Shown here: positions 6,869-14,397 of the stretch, one piece after another
Position numbering within the stretch: the first letter of the stretch is position 1
Layout of the letters: every line of letters starts with the position of its first letter
Assembly: GCF_947497935.1 (NCBI RefSeq)
Contig: NZ_CANMIO010000019.1
Coordinates: 25,261 to 89,260, forward strand
Source: an uncultured Shewanella sp.
GTDB lineage: Bacteria; Pseudomonadota; Gammaproteobacteria; Enterobacterales; Shewanellaceae
Length of the DNA stretch: 64,000 bases
Direction: 5' to 3'
The notes under the pieces: generated by a model
Told to the model about the DNA's origin: nothing
The model's database searches: none
The model's input: the letters and a program-made list of their open reading frames with translations, nothing else
Program-made: the position numbers and the translations under genes

Positions 6869-8914
6869 CTAAGTAACACCAGCGAGTTTTGCAAGATATA
6901 TCTTAGCACGTGGTGTAAGGTTAATTTTACCCTTTGGGTTTTGTATCTTAGTTATCAGCTCTCTAGCTATCACTGTATCCATTTCGAATACAAACCTTGT
7001 TGCATCAACTTCTTTTTTCGGTGTCGATGACCAGCGCTTTTTATTCCAAAACTCTAGGTTTTGATCTTTTGGCACGATTAAGTGTAAATGCTTAATTGCT
7101 CTTGTTATCGCTACATAAAATAAACGTCTTTCTTCTTTTAAATCATCATGTTTTTTGGTTGCTAAATCTCCTAACTTCGTTTGGGTTGATGATTCATTGC
7201 TTAACCCCGGATAAACTTTATCATTTAAACCTATGAGAATAACGTTACTCCACTCTAGGCCTTTTGAACCATGCATAGTCGTTAAATGGAAGCGAACATC
7301 ATCTTCTTGGTGTTCTTTAGGTACTATTAATGTAGATAATAAATCACCTACAGTAATTTCAAAGGTATCCAAAAGCTGCTCCATAACACTAATACCCCGT
7401 AATTGGTCGTTTGACTCTCTACGTAAAATGGTTGATTCGCTTACATTTGAAAATAAATCTTTATCGTTAAAATCTCTGTATAAATCTGATGATTTATCTT
7501 CAGATTTATATGACTTATTTATCGCTTGAATGGAGTTGAACAGTTTACAGTTAACACTCTGACTTAATATTCCTTTATCTTTTATTATCTCTAGAAACTG
7601 CTCACTATTTCTGGCTGTTTCCTCCGTTATTTCATTTAACATCCCTTTTGGTAATCTGAAGCCAAGTTGCTTCATAAAGTTCTTTATTAGAGGCTTAATA
7701 TTCTTAATAGGAAATAGCTTTCTAAAATCGCCATCGATAGCTAAACACATTAGTAGAGTAAATAACGTAATCTCTGGTCTGGTCACTAACTTTTGTTGAG
7801 TAGTTTTCGTGTTGTAAGGCAATTTAAGTATCTTAAGGATAATTTCAGGTGCAATTAGATCAGCATTAGATCTTGCTATTATTGCAGTAGAATAATTTGT
7901 AGAACTTTTCTCACATAGTTGAAGGAGTTCTATCAAATCCCCCCCCTGATGAATTGACACTTCTGTATCAGAATTATTAGGATGACTAATACAAAAACTA
8001 CTATTTGAATCTTTGTTCTTACTAATAACGGAGTTAGCTATATAAGCCAATTGGTGCCCATACCTAAATGTACATGAAAGGTTGAAAACAGTGCTCTTTT
8101 TAAAGTCTCTCTCAAATATCCCTTCAATGAAATCTGGACGACTTCCACGCCACTTATAAATGCATTGGTTAACGTCTCCGACAACCATCACACTGGTGTA
8201 CTCTGTAGTTAGGCTCTTAATTAGTTCATTCTGAATGTAATTAACATCTTGATATTCATCGACTATAATATGTGTTAATTCTGGTATTGGAAATTGATTA
8301 GAACGAAGCAATTGAACAGCTTCAATCAGGGAGTCATCAAAGGTTCTTAGGTTATATTGCTCTAATAGTTCACAATACTTTCTGTAAGCACGCTTGTTGA
8401 TGGCATCGACTTCTTTATAGTTTGGGTCATGCTCTAAGTCATCAGCTGTCAAGTTTTCTAAACGCCAATTTGAAATGTTTAACTCTAACTTTTCAACTTC
8501 ATTATTATCAAGGTAGCGACTTTCAATTTGCTTTCCGTAGAAATAGCACTCTCTCAATAATTCTTGGTATTTATGGTCTTCTGGCCTGACAAGTGATTTT
8601 CGTTTTATTAATTTGGATTGTTGTGCTTCCTTAATCAACTTAAGGGCATAGCTGTTAAATGTTTTTACTTCAGGCGAATTTGGTACATTATATTTTATGA
8701 TTGCTACTTTTAACTTCTCTTGAAAGCTTACTTGTGCTGCTTTGTTGTACATGAGGATGAGTATATTTTCAGGTGCAATGCCTCTACTTATTAAATACTT
8801 AACGCGCATAATCAATGTGGTGGTTTTCCCACTTCCTGGAACAGCTCTTACCAGAGCGTGACCATCGATATGCTTTACTATTTTTTGTTGTTCTAAAGTT
8901 AAGCTCTTACTCAT
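6869..8914 (-). CDS. UvrD/Rep-like superfamily 1A DNA helicase
   Basis: A 681-aa ATP-dependent helicase, second gene of a two-gene unit. Seen in order: Q motif (LTLEQQKIV), Walker A AVPGSGKT at 24-31, motif II VDEYQD at 218-223, motif III GDVNQCIYKWRGS at 246-258, motif V TTMHGSKGLEW at 545-555, motif VI RRLFYVAITRA at 596-606. All catalytic motifs look intact. It is shorter than UvrD/Rep/PcrA and diverged in the 2B region, so it is an accessory paralogue rather than housekeeping UvrD. The start codon overlaps the stop of the upstream CoiA-like gene (ATGA). A run of eight G in the coding strand (7939-7946, encoding QGGD) is a potential slippage site. Function as a defence effector partner is inferred from context, as in helicase-nuclease systems such as Gabija. 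Confidence 0.9.
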   Translation of the reverse strand: MSKSLTLEQQKIVKHIDGHALVRAVPGSGKTTTLIMRVKYLISRGIAPENILILMYNKAAQVSFQEKLKVAIIKYNVPNSPEVKTFNSYALKLIKEAQQSKLIKRKSLVRPEDHKYQELLRECYFYGKQIESRYLDNNEVEKLELNISNWRLENLTADDLEHDPNYKEVDAINKRAYRKYCELLEQYNLRTFDDSLIEAVQLLRSNQFPIPELTHIIVDEYQDVNYIQNELIKSLTTEYTSVMVVGDVNQCIYKWRGSRPDFIEGIFERDFKKSTVFNLSCTFRYGHQLAYIANSVISKNKDSNSSFCISHPNNSDTEVSIHQGGDLIELLQLCEKSSTNYSTAIIARSNADLIAPEIILKILKLPYNTKTTQQKLVTRPEITLFTLLMCLAIDGDFRKLFPIKNIKPLIKNFMKQLGFRLPKGMLNEITEETARNSEQFLEIIKDKGILSQSVNCKLFNSIQAINKSYKSEDKSSDLYRDFNDKDLFSNVSESTILRRESNDQLRGISVMEQLLDTFEITVGDLLSTLIVPKEHQEDDVRFHLTTMHGSKGLEWSNVILIGLNDKVYPGLSNESSTQTKLGDLATKKHDDLKEERRLFYVAITRAIKHLHLIVPKDQNLEFWNKKRWSSTPKKEVDATRFVFEMDTVIARELITKIQNPKGKINLTPRAKIYLAKLAGVT

Positions 8915-9885
8915 ACTTCGACTACTTCATAATTCTTACAAACTTTAGCTTCTGTATAAGGCACAGCAGTGTTTTTTTCTAAGCAACTAATTTTTCCATC
9001 ATTCCATTCAGAAATATTGATACACTTTAAACAATTAGAAAAAATATTTTGTGGGTCCATATCTCTCACTAGCGTAACTATTTTTTTAGTCTTAATACGT
9101 TTATCTAAATTCGCTGACCAACAGCTACTCTGCGAAAGATCTTCTTCAGTCAAATGAGCAAATGACTTAACAACCTTATTTAGCCTTCCACTGGGACTCA
9201 AGGACCAAATTTCAAAGAGAAGTGTAGAATAGCGGCAGTTATTGTGGCACTTTTGGACAGATTTGTCTTTTACACTGAAGTTATATAAGGAAATGTTTAA
9301 ATCACTGAATGAAAAGTCAGACTCTTGGATATACTTAATATCATTTTCATCCTTCACTGATATTTCAACGATTGGAACACCAGAAGCTATTTTTTCTTCC
9401 GTACATTTATGAGTAACAAAAATTTCTACATAACATAGACGATCATTGTCTAAATTAGACAGCATGACATCTGGCGTAAAGCCGGTTCTCTTGTCGTACT
9501 TTTCTAAAGAGGCTTGACTAAATAATTTTTTAAGGTTGTATTTGGCTTCAATAACATTTGTACAGCTAGTGCTTATATCCAGTAAGAATTTCTTCTTTCT
9601 ACTTTCACAAGATATAGCTCTTTCCAAAACAAGCACTATAGGGTTGCAAGTCTCATTAAACCGACTATAGAAAGCGTTTTTTGCGGCATTGTGAAGGTAA
9701 GTTTCATAACTACATGTCGCTTGATTATGACGAAAATGATGAATGTTTACAGAACCTTTAACGGCAACCATCTCACCACAACAACCAGGGCAAGTATATG
9801 AATCATGTTTTACAACATTTAGTATGTGGGTCAGAACACCTGCATAGTCAATCGCATAAGCATGTTGGGCAGAAGAAACTTCCAT
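8911..9885 (-). CDS. CoiA-like predicted nuclease with N-terminal zinc-binding motif
   Basis: A 324-aa protein resembling competence CoiA-type nucleases. The N-terminus has a zinc-ribbon-like set: CPGC at 32-35, HHFRH at 49-53 and Cys58 (CSYETYLHNAAKNAF). A PD-(D/E)xK-like core follows: IEAKY at about 112, FTPDV with Asp139, and YVEIFVTHK with Glu154 and Lys160. The C-terminal third carries further Cys clusters (CHNNC at 213-217 and C..C near the end). It is the first gene of a coupled pair with the UvrD-like helicase (4-base overlap), so the two products are probably made in fixed ratio and act together on DNA. The family assignment rests on motif reading; catalytic activity is inferred. Confidence 0.72.
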   Translation of the reverse strand: MEVSSAQHAYAIDYAGVLTHILNVVKHDSYTCPGCCGEMVAVKGSVNIHHFRHNQATCSYETYLHNAAKNAFYSRFNETCNPIVLVLERAISCESRKKKFLLDISTSCTNVIEAKYNLKKLFSQASLEKYDKRTGFTPDVMLSNLDNDRLCYVEIFVTHKCTEEKIASGVPIVEISVKDENDIKYIQESDFSFSDLNISLYNFSVKDKSVQKCHNNCRYSTLLFEIWSLSPSGRLNKVVKSFAHLTEEDLSQSSCWSANLDKRIKTKKIVTLVRDMDPQNIFSNCLKCINISEWNDGKISCLEKNTAVPYTEAKVCKNYEVVEV

Positions 9886-10051
9886 TTATCACTCTTCCGA
9901 GAACTATCTATTTCTTTTGAAGCTAATCTTTTCATTAAACACGGTTTTTATCAACTGTGTCAGTTACTAAAAACAAATTAACCGAGGTAGCATTATTAAC
10001 TAGCTCATTAAGCTATCAACCCTTAACCCACTTCCAATCAATACCTAAAAC

Positions 10052-11152
10052 TCAATAAGTCAGATCAACCTCGCCACCACCATTTAAAAACTCAAACTCC
10101 CTTCCCGCTAGCCACAATGGCGAATCACCTTGGTGCGCTAGCTGATATGCCCATGCGGTAATGGCTTCTGAACGTGAACTATCACAAATAAAATATTGGC
10201 TGAGTTCTGATGTGATTTGTGCAGCGTTGTTTATGATGTTTTGTTCATACCAGCGTTCTTTATGGCGCTGGGCAGCGAGATGATCCCGTTTGGCGTTGTT
10301 GCAGCTGCGGTGTGCCAATACAAAGTTGTGGCCGAGATCGTTTGGATATCGCGCCCACGGGATAAAGTGATCAACCTCGGCTGCATTGCTGCCATCGTTT
10401 TTCAGCGGCTTATTACAGTAAAAGCATTTACCTTGTTGGATCTCGGTAAGTAACGGTCTAGCACTGATAATTGAGCTGCGATCACAACCGAATAAAAATT
10501 CGGATAAGTTGCCTTTGCCGCCAAGCGCGTTGAAGTTTGCAGGAAATGCGCTGACTTTCTGTGTCCAATGACTTCTTGATAGAGACACAACGAGATCGTA
10601 AAAACGCCTAAAGCAAAAAGCGATGCCAGGTTTAAGCACAATATGCTTTTGCGATTTGTCGTGGTTGTAGTAAAAGCACTCTTCTTTACCCGCAAGCAAC
10701 TGTAATCGCCAGAGTGGGCCTTGTTTGAAGGTGCTGCGGGTCTTGCTAACTAACTTATTCCAGCCTGCATGCTGTTTTAACTGACCAAGGGTACGTATAC
10801 CTTGCTGGCGAAATGCCGCTAAGTCTTGTACCAATGCCGATTGGCCGCCAGAGTTTTGCAAAAGAACAAATGCTTCAACACCCACGCCGTTATACGGTAA
10901 AGAGTGTTGCCAATACAGTTCGATAAACTTCACCACTAACTCGTTTATGGTTATCACACTGTCTAATGCATCGTGCAGGTTGGCGGTAACATCACTGTGC
11001 AGTGGTCGCTCGATACAGATATCAGCTAAGGCGTGCAGTAAGGCAAACTTATAGGTTGCGGTAAACTCGCCTTCGACTAACAAACGCTGCAAATAACTAA
11101 TAAAGCTAACTTGAGTTTGTGCATCAACTTGTTGAGATAAAGACTCTCTCAT
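10052..11152 (-). CDS. HNH endonuclease domain protein
   Basis: A 366-aa protein with an HNH nuclease domain at about residues 235-300: CFYCNKPL, EVDHFIPWARYP, HNFVLAHRSCNNAKRDH. The two CxxC pairs expected of a zinc-stabilised HNH are only partly present (CFYC and RSC), while the catalytic His in VDHFIPW and the Asn/His of the motif are intact. The N-terminal ~230 residues are helical and match no domain I recognise. It overlaps the upstream methyltransferase by 4 bases (ATGA), so the two are translationally coupled. DNA or RNA cleavage is the family expectation. A defence role is inferred only from the arrangement and accessory setting. Confidence 0.85.
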   Translation of the reverse strand: MRESLSQQVDAQTQVSFISYLQRLLVEGEFTATYKFALLHALADICIERPLHSDVTANLHDALDSVITINELVVKFIELYWQHSLPYNGVGVEAFVLLQNSGGQSALVQDLAAFRQQGIRTLGQLKQHAGWNKLVSKTRSTFKQGPLWRLQLLAGKEECFYYNHDKSQKHIVLKPGIAFCFRRFYDLVVSLSRSHWTQKVSAFPANFNALGGKGNLSEFLFGCDRSSIISARPLLTEIQQGKCFYCNKPLKNDGSNAAEVDHFIPWARYPNDLGHNFVLAHRSCNNAKRDHLAAQRHKERWYEQNIINNAAQITSELSQYFICDSSRSEAITAWAYQLAHQGDSPLWLAGREFEFLNGGGEVDLTY

Positions 11153-11970
11153 GACTGTTCACCCGTCGATTGCATCTCAATAGCGTTACCCAGCTTGTTT
11201 ACCTTTTGCAGTACCAGCGTTTCCCAGTAAACCTTGTTGTCTCGACCCAGCTTATCTTTTTCAGCTTTGACGCTATCGATAATCGTTAGTTTTAGGCCGT
11301 CATCACTCAGGTCTAGGCATAACGTTTCTAGCTCTTGAATACTCACCTGATGCATCTCTCGCTCATCACCACTTGGACCGTGACGTAAGGTGATAATCAA
11401 CTTGCCTTGAGGTTCAAGTAATTGGGCTAAACGTGTGAGCGCTTGCAGCCTTTGTGATTCAGGAATGTGCATCCAAACAGCGCTAAGTAAAATAAGCTTA
11501 AAATGCAGATTGGCTTGGTTAAGATCAGATATTTCACTTAACGTATTAAGCGCCGGGAGTGAGTCCTGTATCCAAGTGACGTTAAGATCTTGAGTTAAGC
11601 TTTTGCCTATTGCAGCTAATTCGCTTGCGGGCTCTATGGCATAGACAGCAACACTTTGCTGGCTTGTTGCTTGCTCTGCTAGATATTTAACATCACGGCC
11701 GGAGCCTGCGCCAATATCCAGCACATTAATACTTGCGGAATACGCCTTAGGATCGGTTGAAGCTGATGGAGAGCTGGTGTGATAGCTGGTATTAGAAGAG
11801 CCGTGAGAACTGGCATGAGAACTACTGTGAGAAACGAAGACATCAGATAAATGCGCGATCCATGACTCGTGCACTAGCTCAAATGAAGTTGATTGATACT
11901 GGGCAGCAAGTTTAGTCGCATGGGTATTATAAAAGCTGGCAGTGTCTTGCTGTTTGGCTATAGAAACCAC
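11149..11970 (-). CDS. Class I SAM-dependent methyltransferase with Ser/His-rich insert
   Basis: A 273-aa protein. Motif I is VLDIGAGSGRD, motif II the acidic end of VYAIEPA, and the post-motif strand is LILLSAVWMHIPE, all typical of small-molecule or protein methyltransferases of the methyltransf_11/25 type. There is no DPPY/NPPY or PC motif, so it is probably not a DNA base methylase. A low-complexity segment rich in Ser, His and Thr (about residues 49-76: SHSSSHASSHGSSNTSYHTS) splits the N-terminal helix from the Rossmann core. Start is GTG at 11970, with AAGGA 8 bases upstream. First gene of a coupled pair with the HNH protein. Confidence 0.85.
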   Translation of the reverse strand: MVSIAKQQDTASFYNTHATKLAAQYQSTSFELVHESWIAHLSDVFVSHSSSHASSHGSSNTSYHTSSPSASTDPKAYSASINVLDIGAGSGRDVKYLAEQATSQQSVAVYAIEPASELAAIGKSLTQDLNVTWIQDSLPALNTLSEISDLNQANLHFKLILLSAVWMHIPESQRLQALTRLAQLLEPQGKLIITLRHGPSGDEREMHQVSIQELETLCLDLSDDGLKLTIIDSVKAEKDKLGRDNKVYWETLVLQKVNKLGNAIEMQSTGEQS

Positions 11971-12147
11971 TAATACATTCCTTTGTATTGCGCCTTTTTC
12001 TTGGTTGTTCGATTGTTATTAGGCGCTTATTTAATCCAAATAAATTATCATACTCAGTGAGTTAAAAGAACATCTAGATCATATATTTAAAGCGAAATAG
12101 TATGATTGAGGTCACGATAAACAAATCCTTCGTTTAGCTAAACCTCA

Positions 12148-12230
12148 AACTATAGTTCTTTAAAAAAGCTCTTTAAAAGAGTTCTGTAAAAGAGCCATTT
12201 AAAAAAGTTCTTTTAAAGCAGCTCTTTGCG
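12148..12230. repeat. Imperfect 13-16 bp tandem repeats over the ykgJ-like 3' end
   Basis: Five to six degenerate copies of a unit like TCTTTAAAAGAGT / TCTGTAAAAGAGC / TCTTTTAAAGCAGC run from about 12148 to 12230. They include the last codons and stop of the cysteine-cluster gene (ends 12213). Neighbouring units are partly complementary and could form a hairpin in the transcript. Confidence 0.55.
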
Positions 12231-12515
12231 CTCGCTGATGCACTCGTAAGATCCCATCTCAAACAGGCGGCAGATCCATGGGCGGTTCTCATAAATGGTG
12301 CACATTAAGGTGTCTCTATCGACTGCGGAGCACCAGCCATCATCTAGGCGCAACATGGTTTCGGCGCCATATTCGTCAACGGTGATGTGTTCATCAGGTA
12401 CCCCGGTATCTGTCACTATCATCACTTCTAAACGGCAACAACAGGCCTGGCAGTTTGAGCAGGTGATCTCAGAGTTGATTACGGGATCGGATATCTCTTT
12501 TACGTCAATGTTCAT
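12213..12515 (-). CDS. YkgJ-family cysteine-cluster protein
   Basis: A 100-aa protein with the YkgJ/CxxCxxCC signature, predicted to bind a metal or Fe-S cluster: CSNCQACCC at about 19-27, then two further Cys in DRDTLMCTIYENRPWICRLFE and one in YECISE. Length fits the short members of the family. The function is not established. It is the last minus-strand gene before the prp operon end and is separated from prpF by about 270 bases containing a hairpin. The ribosome site is weak. The C-terminal codons lie in a local repeat, so the exact C-terminus may vary between strains. Confidence 0.85.
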   Translation of the reverse strand: MNIDVKEISDPVINSEITCSNCQACCCRLEVMIVTDTGVPDEHITVDEYGAETMLRLDDGWCSAVDRDTLMCTIYENRPWICRLFEMGSYECISERKELL

Positions 12516-12602
12516 AAACAGCAGTATTAAATTTAATGGCCGCTAGGATACGCTAAAACTGTAGCTTTCACGACTATTTTGCTCTCTATCGCTTTTAACG
12601 CA

Positions 12603-12640
12603 AAGAACCCAGCTTTGGCTGAGTTCTTAGTTTTTGCTTT
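12603..12640. terminator. Hairpin downstream of prpF (possible terminator)
   Basis: AAGAACCCAGC and GCTGAGTTCTT form an 11-bp stem with one mismatch and a TTTG loop. A T-rich tail (AGTTTTTGCTTTT) lies on the plus-strand side; on the minus strand, the direction of prpF, the tail is only TTTGCGTT. It may act in both directions, weakly for the prp operon. Confidence 0.45.
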
Positions 12641-12687
12641 TTGATTATTGCTTTTGCTTTGGATCAGGTTTGAGCTTAACTTAGCCG

Positions 12688-12723
12688 CATTCGATTCAGC
12701 ATTCGATTCAACATTCGATTCAA
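12688..12723. repeat. 12-bp direct repeat, three copies
   Basis: Three consecutive copies of CATTCGATTCAR. Because the unit is 12 bases, a minus-strand open frame through it (12533-12733) reads an ESNV/ESNA repeat, but that frame shows no other sign of being a gene. Confidence 0.7.
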
Positions 12724-12784
12724 TATTGGCCAAATTGAGTTGACCACTACAGAAGCCTTGATTAAAGGGTGCGGCCTTACAAGA

Positions 12785-14014
12785 TTAAAACGTATCGCTA
12801 GGCACTCTCACCCAACCTTCCATTAGTACGCGGGCGCTGCGGCTCATAACGGCTTTATTGACTTGCCACTCAGCATTAACTTGGCTCGCCTCTGCGCCGA
12901 CTTTAAGTGTGCCAGAGGGATGACCAAAGGTGACAAAACCAGGGTTAACCGCATTACTCTGCCCCTCACCTGCTGCCAAGCTGACTAACGTGCCAGGGAT
13001 CGCTGCAGCGGTACCTATGGCTACCGCTGCAGTGCCCATCATGGCATGGTGTAGCTTGCCCATAGACAGGGCGCGTACATTTAAGTCGATAGTGTTTTTA
13101 TCAATCGCTTTACCGCTAGATGAGATGTAATCAATGGCCGCAGCCACTATCGCCACTTTTGGCGTGTGTTGGCGGTTAGCTGCTTCGTCGATATGATTAA
13201 TCAACCCCATCTGTACTGCACCATGAGCGCGGATGGTTTCAAACATGGCAAGCGCCTTTGCATCACCGTTAATGGCATCTTGTAGCTCTGCGCCGCTGTA
13301 ACCGAGTTCTGAAGCATTAATAAACACGGTTGGAATACCCGCGTTGATCATGGTGGCTTGCAAGGTGCCGCTTGGCACAACCTCTGTTGGCACTTGTAAG
13401 TCATCAATCAGGTTCCCCGTCGGGAACATGGCACCGTTGCCATCTGCAGGATCTAAAAACTCAACTTGTACCTCTGCTGCAGCGAACGTGACGCCATCTA
13501 ACTCGAAATCACCCGTTTCTTGCACTTCGCCATTTGTCATAGGCACATGAGCAATAATGGTTTTTTGTATGTTTTTTTGCCAAATACGTACCACAGCAAT
13601 GCCATTTTCAGGCACGCGGCTGCTGTCGACTAAGCCGTTACTGATGGCAAACGAGCCGACCGCAGCGGTTAAGTTGCCGCAGTTACCGCTCCAATCAACA
13701 AAAGGCCTGTCGATGGCCACTTGGCCAAAAAGATAATCCACATCGTGGTCGCTCTTGTCACTCTTGGCGAGGATCACCGTTTTGCTGGTACTCGATGTTG
13801 CGCCGCCCATGCCGTCAGTTTGTTTACCGTAAGGATCTGGGCTGCCAATGACTCTAAGCAGCAGTGCATCACGTGCAGGTCCTGCTACCTGCGCATCAGC
13901 AGGTAAATCGGTTAAATTAAAAAATACCCCTTTACTGGTACCGCCACGCATATAGGTGGCCGGCACTTTGATTTGCGGGGCAAATGTTGCTTTTGAATCT
14001 GTTGATGTGGTCAT
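12785..14014 (-). CDS. prpF: 2-methylaconitate cis-trans isomerase PrpF
   Basis: Isomerises the 2-methyl-trans-aconitate made by AcnD to the cis form in the methylcitrate cycle. The 409-aa sequence carries the PrpF signatures TYMRGGTSKGVFF at the N-terminus, GSPDPYGKQTDGMGGATSSTSK, WSGNCGNLTAAVG and, towards the C-terminus, LSMGKLHHAMMGTAAV. It has a diaminopimelate-epimerase-like fold in the family. The start at 14014 has AAGGT about 8 bases upstream. It is the last gene of the minus-strand prp operon, 361 bases after acnD; the gap holds a palindromic element and tandem repeats. Confidence 0.97.
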   Translation of the reverse strand: MTTSTDSKATFAPQIKVPATYMRGGTSKGVFFNLTDLPADAQVAGPARDALLLRVIGSPDPYGKQTDGMGGATSSTSKTVILAKSDKSDHDVDYLFGQVAIDRPFVDWSGNCGNLTAAVGSFAISNGLVDSSRVPENGIAVVRIWQKNIQKTIIAHVPMTNGEVQETGDFELDGVTFAAAEVQVEFLDPADGNGAMFPTGNLIDDLQVPTEVVPSGTLQATMINAGIPTVFINASELGYSGAELQDAINGDAKALAMFETIRAHGAVQMGLINHIDEAANRQHTPKVAIVAAAIDYISSSGKAIDKNTIDLNVRALSMGKLHHAMMGTAAVAIGTAAAIPGTLVSLAAGEGQSNAVNPGFVTFGHPSGTLKVGAEASQVNAEWQVNKAVMSRSARVLMEGWVRVPSDTF

Positions 14015-14155
14015 GTGTTTTACCTTGTCAATCCGTAATGCCTAGTCATTTCAACGTTAAATGGGTCCGAGAACAATGATAATGCGCTCGGTAGCTCCTT
14101 TAATTAGCTCCCGCACTGACTCTCGTTGCCAAAATATAAAGTGTGAAATTGAGTT

Positions 14156-14253
14156 GACGGTATTGCTGACTATATGAGCTTTGGTGGCATGGATGCCACC
14201 GTAGAGCCTACAAGGATGTACTTGCGGCGTTTCATATAGATTGCAATACCGTC
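14156..14253. repeat. 98-bp palindromic element between acnD and prpF
   Basis: The outer arms GACGGTATTGC (14156-14166) and GCAATACCGTC (14243-14253) pair perfectly. Next arms CTATATGA (14170-14177) and TCATATAG (14232-14239) pair as well. Inside is a second hairpin, GGTGGCAT-GG-ATGCCACC (about 14183-14200). The whole can fold into a long stem in the prp transcript. It lies in the otherwise empty 14015-14375 gap and resembles the small palindromic repeats common in Shewanella intergenic DNA. Confidence 0.7.
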
Positions 14254-14322
14254 TTACAACGTTTGTAGCTCAATATTCCTTCAAATTTGGCGATAAGGAC
14301 TCTCAATCCGCTTAAGGCTCAT

Positions 14323-14397
14323 GTTGAAGACACTTTACTACGTTGAAGACTCTTTACTACGTTGAGGACTCTTCATTACGTTGAAGACTCTAAAAAG
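14323..14397. repeat. 19-bp tandem repeat, four copies, covering the acnD stop
   Basis: Units at 14323-14341, 14342-14360, 14361-14379 and 14380-14397 follow the pattern GTTGAAGACTCTTTACTAC with few changes. The fourth, partial copy encodes the last residues of AcnD (LESST) and its stop; the other three lie downstream. The array therefore looks like duplication of the 3' end of acnD. Confidence 0.8.

Noticed and set aside
10052..11970. Calling the methyltransferase/HNH pair a restriction-modification system
   Set aside because: The methyltransferase has no DPPY/NPPY or PC catalytic motif of DNA methylases.
12533..12733. Minus-strand frame of 66 codons between ykgJ-like gene and prpF
   Set aside because: It consists of a 12-base repeat (ESNV/ESNA) and a terminator-like hairpin; no ribosome site.
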